Origin: Pinguiococcus pyrenoidosus
Taxonomy: Eukaryota > Sar > Pinguiophyceae > Pinguiochrysidales > Pinguiochrysidaceae
Reading direction: 5' to 3'
Assembly: GCA_019677205.1 (NCBI GenBank)
Contig: JAAMXY010001246.1
Coordinates: forward strand, 8,262-30,804
DNA length: 22,543 nucleotides
Part shown: positions 18,447 through 22,543 of the stretch, piece after piece
Position numbering within the stretch: the first letter of the stretch is position 1
How the letters are laid out: each line of letters begins with the position of its first letter
Position numbers and translations under genes: made by a program
Notes under the pieces: generated by a model
The model's database searches: none
Seen by the model: only the letters and a program-made list of their open reading frames with translations
Told to the model about the DNA's origin: nothing

Positions 18447-19071
18447 AGCAAAGCGGCCTAGGCGCCCAAGGCAGCCGCTGCAGAGGCCTGAAAAGCGGGA
18501 AGATGGAGGCGCTTGTATAGCTTGTGCAAGCTGGAGAAGTCAGCGGAGCAGAGCACAGGGATCCTAAAGCCCCACTGCGAAACCGGCGCCGAAGCTTGAA
18601 GAGGCGTCGACGCGTTTGCGCCGCCAGCATCAAGAACGACAGCCTTCGGGGAGAGCTGAGGGCAAAAAGGGGAAAAAGCGCGGAAAAACGGTTGCTATCG
18701 TGAAGCATGGCTTCACACCAATTTATAAATTAAATACCTGCGGAGTTTGAGCTTATGGGTCGCGATTTCGCGGGCGTGGAAGAATGGATATTTTCAGTGG
18801 ACCAATCAAGTAGCCTTGCTGCGGCCGTCCATCACACCCCTCCCCATATTCCTAGGAAACGCCCCACGCGCCTTCGCCTCCGCGTATCAGCTGACTGTCC
18901 CACATTCCCAGATTTCCCTCCCGCTCTTATTTCCATTACTTCCATCTCGCTGGGTCTTGTTTCCATCCTTCCCGCGCGCTCGTGACAGAGGCCCAAAAGC
19001 CTTGGGGATTTTCCCATTCCCCCCGTTTCGACGGCCATCTGACGAGAGGCTTTTTGGCGCGCCGCACCACC
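18447..19071. promoter_or_regulatory. Divergent promoter region FAM210/uL15m
   Basis: These 625 bp separate two divergent genes for probably mitochondrial proteins. At 18700-18716 lies the inverted repeat GTGAAGCATGGCTTCAC (7-bp arms). It is followed by a CCAAT box (18718-18722) and an AT-rich TTTATAAATTAAA (18722-18734) in otherwise GC-rich DNA. A second CCAAT lies at 18802-18806. About 10 bp before the uL15m start is TTTTTGGCGCGC (19051-19062), which resembles an E2F site. Open frames here match nothing. Confidence 0.5.
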
Positions 19072-19959
19072 ATGCTCCGCTCCGTGTGCGGTTTTCGCCG
19101 CTTTCCCCTGGCTCTCGCAAGCACTCGCCGCAGCGCCAGCGCGGCTTACGAAGAATTGGGGCTCCACAACCTGCGCAACCCGTGGAAGAAGAACAAGCGG
19201 CGCCGGGGCCGAGGCATCGGCTCCGGGCGTGGCAAGACCAGCGGGCGCGGGCACAAGGGCACCTACGCGCGGAGTGGCGGCAGCATCCGCCTGGGCTTCG
19301 AGGGCGGGCAGACGCCCATGTACCGGCGTCTGCCCAAGATTGGCTTCAACAACAAGAAGTACGAGTGGAAACCCGTGAAGCTTCAAGTGGGGAAACTGCA
19401 GGACTTCGTGACCATGGGCCGTCTGAAAGTGCCCGAGGACCGCATGCTGACCATGGAGGAGCTGTGCAACGCCGGAGTGGTCACGCGGAGCAAGGTGCTC
19501 AAGCAGCGAGGGGTGCACTTGCTGGGCAGAGGGGCGGAGCGGGTCACCACCAAGATGCACGTGGAGGTGTCCAAGGTGACCCAGGGGGCCGCCGAGGCCA
19601 TCGAGGCCGCCGGTGGCACCGTGACAGCTGTGCACTTCAACAAGCTGGCGCTCCGAGCGCTCATCAAGCCGCACAAGTTTGAGGTGCTGCCCAGGAGGGC
19701 CTTCCCATCGCTGAAAGTCGTGGCCCGGTTCCTGGACTTCTCCCGCAGAGGCTACCTCTCCCCCGAGATCCAGTTCCGCAACAAGCAGCTCTTCGGGGCG
19801 GTGACGTCCGAGGAGCGCCTGCGGAACGAGCACGAGAAGACCCGGGAGGCGGACAGGCTCATTCGCACCGCGCTGGAGCAGTTGGCCGAGAGAAATGAGA
19901 AGGCGTTCTACGAGGCACAGCGCGCGGGAGAGGCCTCCGGCGGCGGAGCAGCCAACTGA
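19072..19959 (+). CDS. MRPL15: Mitochondrial large-subunit ribosomal protein uL15m
   Basis: This is a structural protein of the mitochondrial large ribosomal subunit, 295 residues from one exon. The ATG at 19072 (CACCACCATGC) was chosen because it directly precedes a presequence-like start rich in Arg, Ser and Ala with no acid (MLRSVCGFRRFPLALASTRR). The frame is open further upstream but has no ATG there. The uL15 signature follows: NPWKKNKRRRGRGIGSGRGK, TSGRGHKG, FEGGQTPMYRRLPKIGF. The C-terminal part has the extension typical of mitochondrial rather than bacterial or plastid L15 (NKLALRALIKPHKFEVLPRRAFP, then FSRRGYLSPEIQFRNKQLFG). It ends in a charged helix and a Gly/Ala tail. Its divergent partner is the FAM210 protein; the downstream gene converges. 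Confidence 0.93.
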   Translation: MLRSVCGFRRFPLALASTRRSASAAYEELGLHNLRNPWKKNKRRRGRGIGSGRGKTSGRGHKGTYARSGGSIRLGFEGGQTPMYRRLPKIGFNNKKYEWKPVKLQVGKLQDFVTMGRLKVPEDRMLTMEELCNAGVVTRSKVLKQRGVHLLGRGAERVTTKMHVEVSKVTQGAAEAIEAAGGTVTAVHFNKLALRALIKPHKFEVLPRRAFPSLKVVARFLDFSRRGYLSPEIQFRNKQLFGAVTSEERLRNEHEKTREADRLIRTALEQLAERNEKAFYEAQRAGEASGGGAAN

Positions 19960-20719
19960 GAATGAGGTGCTTCTTCGGTTTGGGTCTCTGTGGCGGGATG
20001 TGGTTGAACCCAACCTCGGCAAACCTCGGCTCGACTCCATTCGATTGAGATCGTCGCAGATCGTCTCCTTCCACAGCACCGCCGCAAGATTCGACGGAAA
20101 CCATCCAAGAACAACACCAAAGACCGTGCCCTCCATCGTTCTCGCCTCCTCTCCAATAGAAGCTGTTCATCCTTTGGACTTGCTGCGCAAGATATGTGGG
20201 CGACGCGATTGCGCCAACCGGGAGCGAGGCCAGCCCTCAGGTTCGGCGTCCGAAAGACGACGAGCGTCAGGTCATCCCCAACTTCAGATCACTCATCACC
20301 CAACAGCCGCCAAGCCCTCCCCCAAGGTCTCTTGTCCTCGCGTGCTGCTGAGGAGAGTCGAAGCAAGAGTATCAAAATTAAAGATCGTCTTTGAGGCGAT
20401 GCCAAAGGAAGCGGACCTAGCTCGTCCAGAAGGACTACGAGAGGAAGAACGTTCAAATTGTCGTTGATCATGCAGGTCTCGAGGATAACACATGGAAAGG
20501 TTTGTCTCGCTCTCACTCTACCGAAACGGATGCGTAGGGGTCCTCACTATAGTAGGTCGTGCTCCACAAAGGAGCTGGAACGCTAAGACGAGCTCCTTGA
20601 CCCGGCAGTCCACGAAAAAAGAGAAAACCAGTCTGCGTGGCAAGAATTGATGAAGAAATCTCTCGCAAAACAACTGAGCATCGGGTTTGCACGCAGACTC
20701 TACTTCAGGGATGTACAGT
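19960..20719. other. Convergent intergenic stretch uL15m/unknown gene
   Basis: These 760 bp lie between two stop codons. I see no gene, no long repeat and no clear poly(A) signal. Open frames at 20194-20394 (+) and 20289-20516 (-) overlap and have no recognisable motif. The spacing is larger than in the other convergent pairs except DHCR24/FAM210. Confidence 0.5.
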
Positions 20720-22437
20720 TCATGCTTCCAACTCATCGGACTCGTCGGACACGTAGCTGAAAACGCTGCGGAGGTTGGGGCGGAAGGAAGGGGTCCATGT
20801 ACGGCAGGGATGGTCCTGGCTGTCGACGACGCTGGGCGAGCGCAGGAGCCTCGTGCGGGCGTCCTTGAGGATTCGGAGAGGGCCGGCCTTCACGATCTCC
20901 CAGGCGGGGCTGCCCTCGGCGATGCCAATTTCGGCGGCGATCTCCTCGACGACCTGCTCCCAGGTCTCGAGGATCATGATGCTCTCCTGTCGCGACGCCC
21001 TGAAGCTCTTCATGTCGTCCGCGACGCTCCCCGTGCATTCATCGTCCAGGCACTTGAAGACGTACTTGCTCCCGAAGTTCACGCCGTTCTGGATGACGAA
21101 GTCCTTGACCAGGAACAGCTCGGACACGGCGTTGCACAGCAGGTGGCCGAAGTAGCCGCCGTCCACGGACATGAGCAGCTTCTGGCAGCGCTTGTTGTGG
21201 AAGAGCGCGAAGCTGTGCTCGTGCACGCTGCGCATCTTGCCCCACTCGTGCGTGTTCGGGTCGAAGCGCGTCTGCTGCGGGTCAGGAATGCCCAGCAGCC
21301 CAAGATACTGTACAATGCCGTCGCAGTGGCCGTTGAGGCCGAAGCTGCGCCGCCGCGTGAGCAAGGGATGGATGAAAAGGACGCTGGCGCGAGGCCAGCC
21401 GTGCTTGAAGATGTAGGGCTTCAGCGTGCCGAGGCTCTTGGTGGTTCGGACCACACGCAGGCGGCTGCGGTTCTTGCTGGTGCAGCCCAGGTGCTTGGCC
21501 GCGCGGCCGAGGATGAAGCTGGCCGGCGACGTCTGCGGGCAGTACTGCAGGCCCAGCTCCTTGGGGTGCGCGTTCTGCTTCTGGTCCAGCTCCAGCGTGG
21601 CGCAGGAGAACACCAGGTCCTCCTCCGGCACGCACAGCACCGACAGGATCCGCTTGGCGGGCTTGTCCTCCTTGTAGAGCTGGTAGTACGGCGCCACCGT
21701 CTGGTCGGGGATCTCCTCCGGCGTGACGTTGACGCAGCAGGGCTCGATCGCCTGGGACCAGCGGCCGACCTCCGGGATGAACACCCGGAGGTGCGGCAGC
21801 CGCGACAGCGCGTTCTGGGGCGCGTTGAACAGCACCCACACGCGCCGATCTAGGTACGTCGCGAGCAGCGCGAGGACGGTGAAGATGGCGGACTTCTCGT
21901 GGCGCTCGAAGCTGTTGTGGTGGTGGTGGTTGCGTCCATGCCAACGAAGGAGAGAGGTCGATGGTGAGGAGGGCGGAGGTCACGCCTCTTGCGAAGCCTT
22001 CTGAGCAGGCGCTCAGGAAGAGAAGGGCTTACCGCGATGCCAAGCCGTCCTGGTGGGCGCAGAGAAGGTCCATCTGCGAGCTGAGCTCGTGTGGATGCGC
22101 CATCGCCTCGCGACTCTGGATGTCGCAGATCATGGCCACGAGGGCCTGGCACGCCTGCGCGATCTGGACCCCTCGGTGGCCCGGCTTCCGCTCCAGCAGC
22201 TTGGCCACACAGGTGCGATTCTCATGCCAAAGCGCCACGGCCACCGCGTTCCAGTTGCCTCGGGGGTTGCCTTCCAGGTCCACGAGCCGCTCTCGAAACC
22301 ACCTAGGCCAGGGCTGCGGTAAGAACATCCGCGCCGCCTCAGTGCTCGTCTCCTCAAGCGTTGCTTCCGAAGCCTTACCCGGACAGCGAGAAGTCGATGA
22401 TGGCGAGGTTGACGGACGCCTGATCCGGTGCGGTCAT
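20720..22437 (-). CDS. Unrecognised 506-residue protein, three exons
   Basis: Exons 22437-22379, 22302-22033 and 21911-20720 join across GT-AG introns of 76 and 121 nt, both in phase 2, giving 506 residues. Donors GG|GTAAGG and CG|GTAAGC are strong and keep the frame; the second acceptor is the CAACAG in a CAC-rich tract. The start MTAPDQASVNLAIIDFSLSG is the first ATG. The N-terminal 130 residues look helical (WNAVAVALWHENRTCVAKLLE, VQIAQACQALVAMICDI, SAIFTVLALLATYLDRRV). The longer C-terminal part is mixed, with many Cys, His and aromatic residues (FSCATLELDQKQNAHPKEL, FALFHNKRCQKLLMSVDGGY, NGVNFGSKYVFKCLDDEC). The end is acidic. I know no family with these features, and there is no signal peptide or clear transmembrane span. 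The gene model is fairly sure; the function is unknown. Confidence 0.75.
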
Positions 22438-22543
22438 TGAAGGAGAGCCCGGCTCTGTGGCTGCTGCGACGACGACGGGTGAGGTCACGCCGAAGCAGGG
22501 AGGCGAAGAAGGAGAAGAAGGGTGTGTGGGGGGGGAAGGGGGG

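Noticed and set aside
18832-20136. 434-residue open frame on the minus strand across uL15m
   Set aside because: It is antisense to uL15m and its promoter, with no recognisable motif.

Overview
The window is nuclear DNA from a eukaryote, most likely a flagellate alga with a secondary plastid of red-algal origin (stramenopile, cryptophyte or haptophyte; I cannot say which). Four things support this. Seven of the genes are split by short GT-AG introns or run beyond the window through one. The inferred proteins are eukaryotic: SEC31, the radial spoke protein RSPH9, DHCR24-type sterol reductase, a FAM210/DUF1279 protein and mitochondrial ribosomal protein uL15m. Two or three proteins begin with a signal peptide followed directly by phenylalanine (QA|FF, EA|FVAP, EA|FVLG), the mark of import into a complex red plastid. 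The coding DNA is GC-rich with long antisense open frames, so most open frames on the opposite strands are shadows.

Layout, left to right: aldo/keto reductase of the AKR7 type, 3' part missing (-); a small membrane or secreted ORF with ankyrin-like sequence just downstream (+, both tentative); a plastid-targeted protein of unknown function (-); a small coiled-coil protein (+); SEC31 of the COPII coat (-); RSPH9 of the flagellar radial spoke (+); a PAS-domain protein (-); a 2.9 kb stretch without a recognisable gene that holds a 24-bp inverted repeat; DHCR24-like sterol delta24-reductase (+); FAM210/DUF1279 protein (-); uL15m (+); and a 506-residue protein I do not recognise (-).

The genes alternate strand without exception, giving divergent promoter pairs (plastid protein/coiled-coil, SEC31/RSPH9, PAS/DHCR24, FAM210/uL15m) and convergent 3' ends. 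Ten of twelve deduced introns are phase 0, usually after an AG. The genes do not form one pathway: they cover secretion, motility, sterol synthesis, mitochondrial translation and plastid function. The only obvious functional pairing is FAM210/uL15m, both probably mitochondrial and sharing a 625-bp promoter region.

I see no mobile element with coding capacity, no CRISPR array, no RNA gene and no clear novel multi-gene system. The best leads are a WW-like domain inside SEC31, an array of G-box octamers after RSPH9, the strict strand alternation, AKR7 with a plastid-type leader, the two unrecognised conserved-looking proteins, and a lone ankyrin-like stretch.
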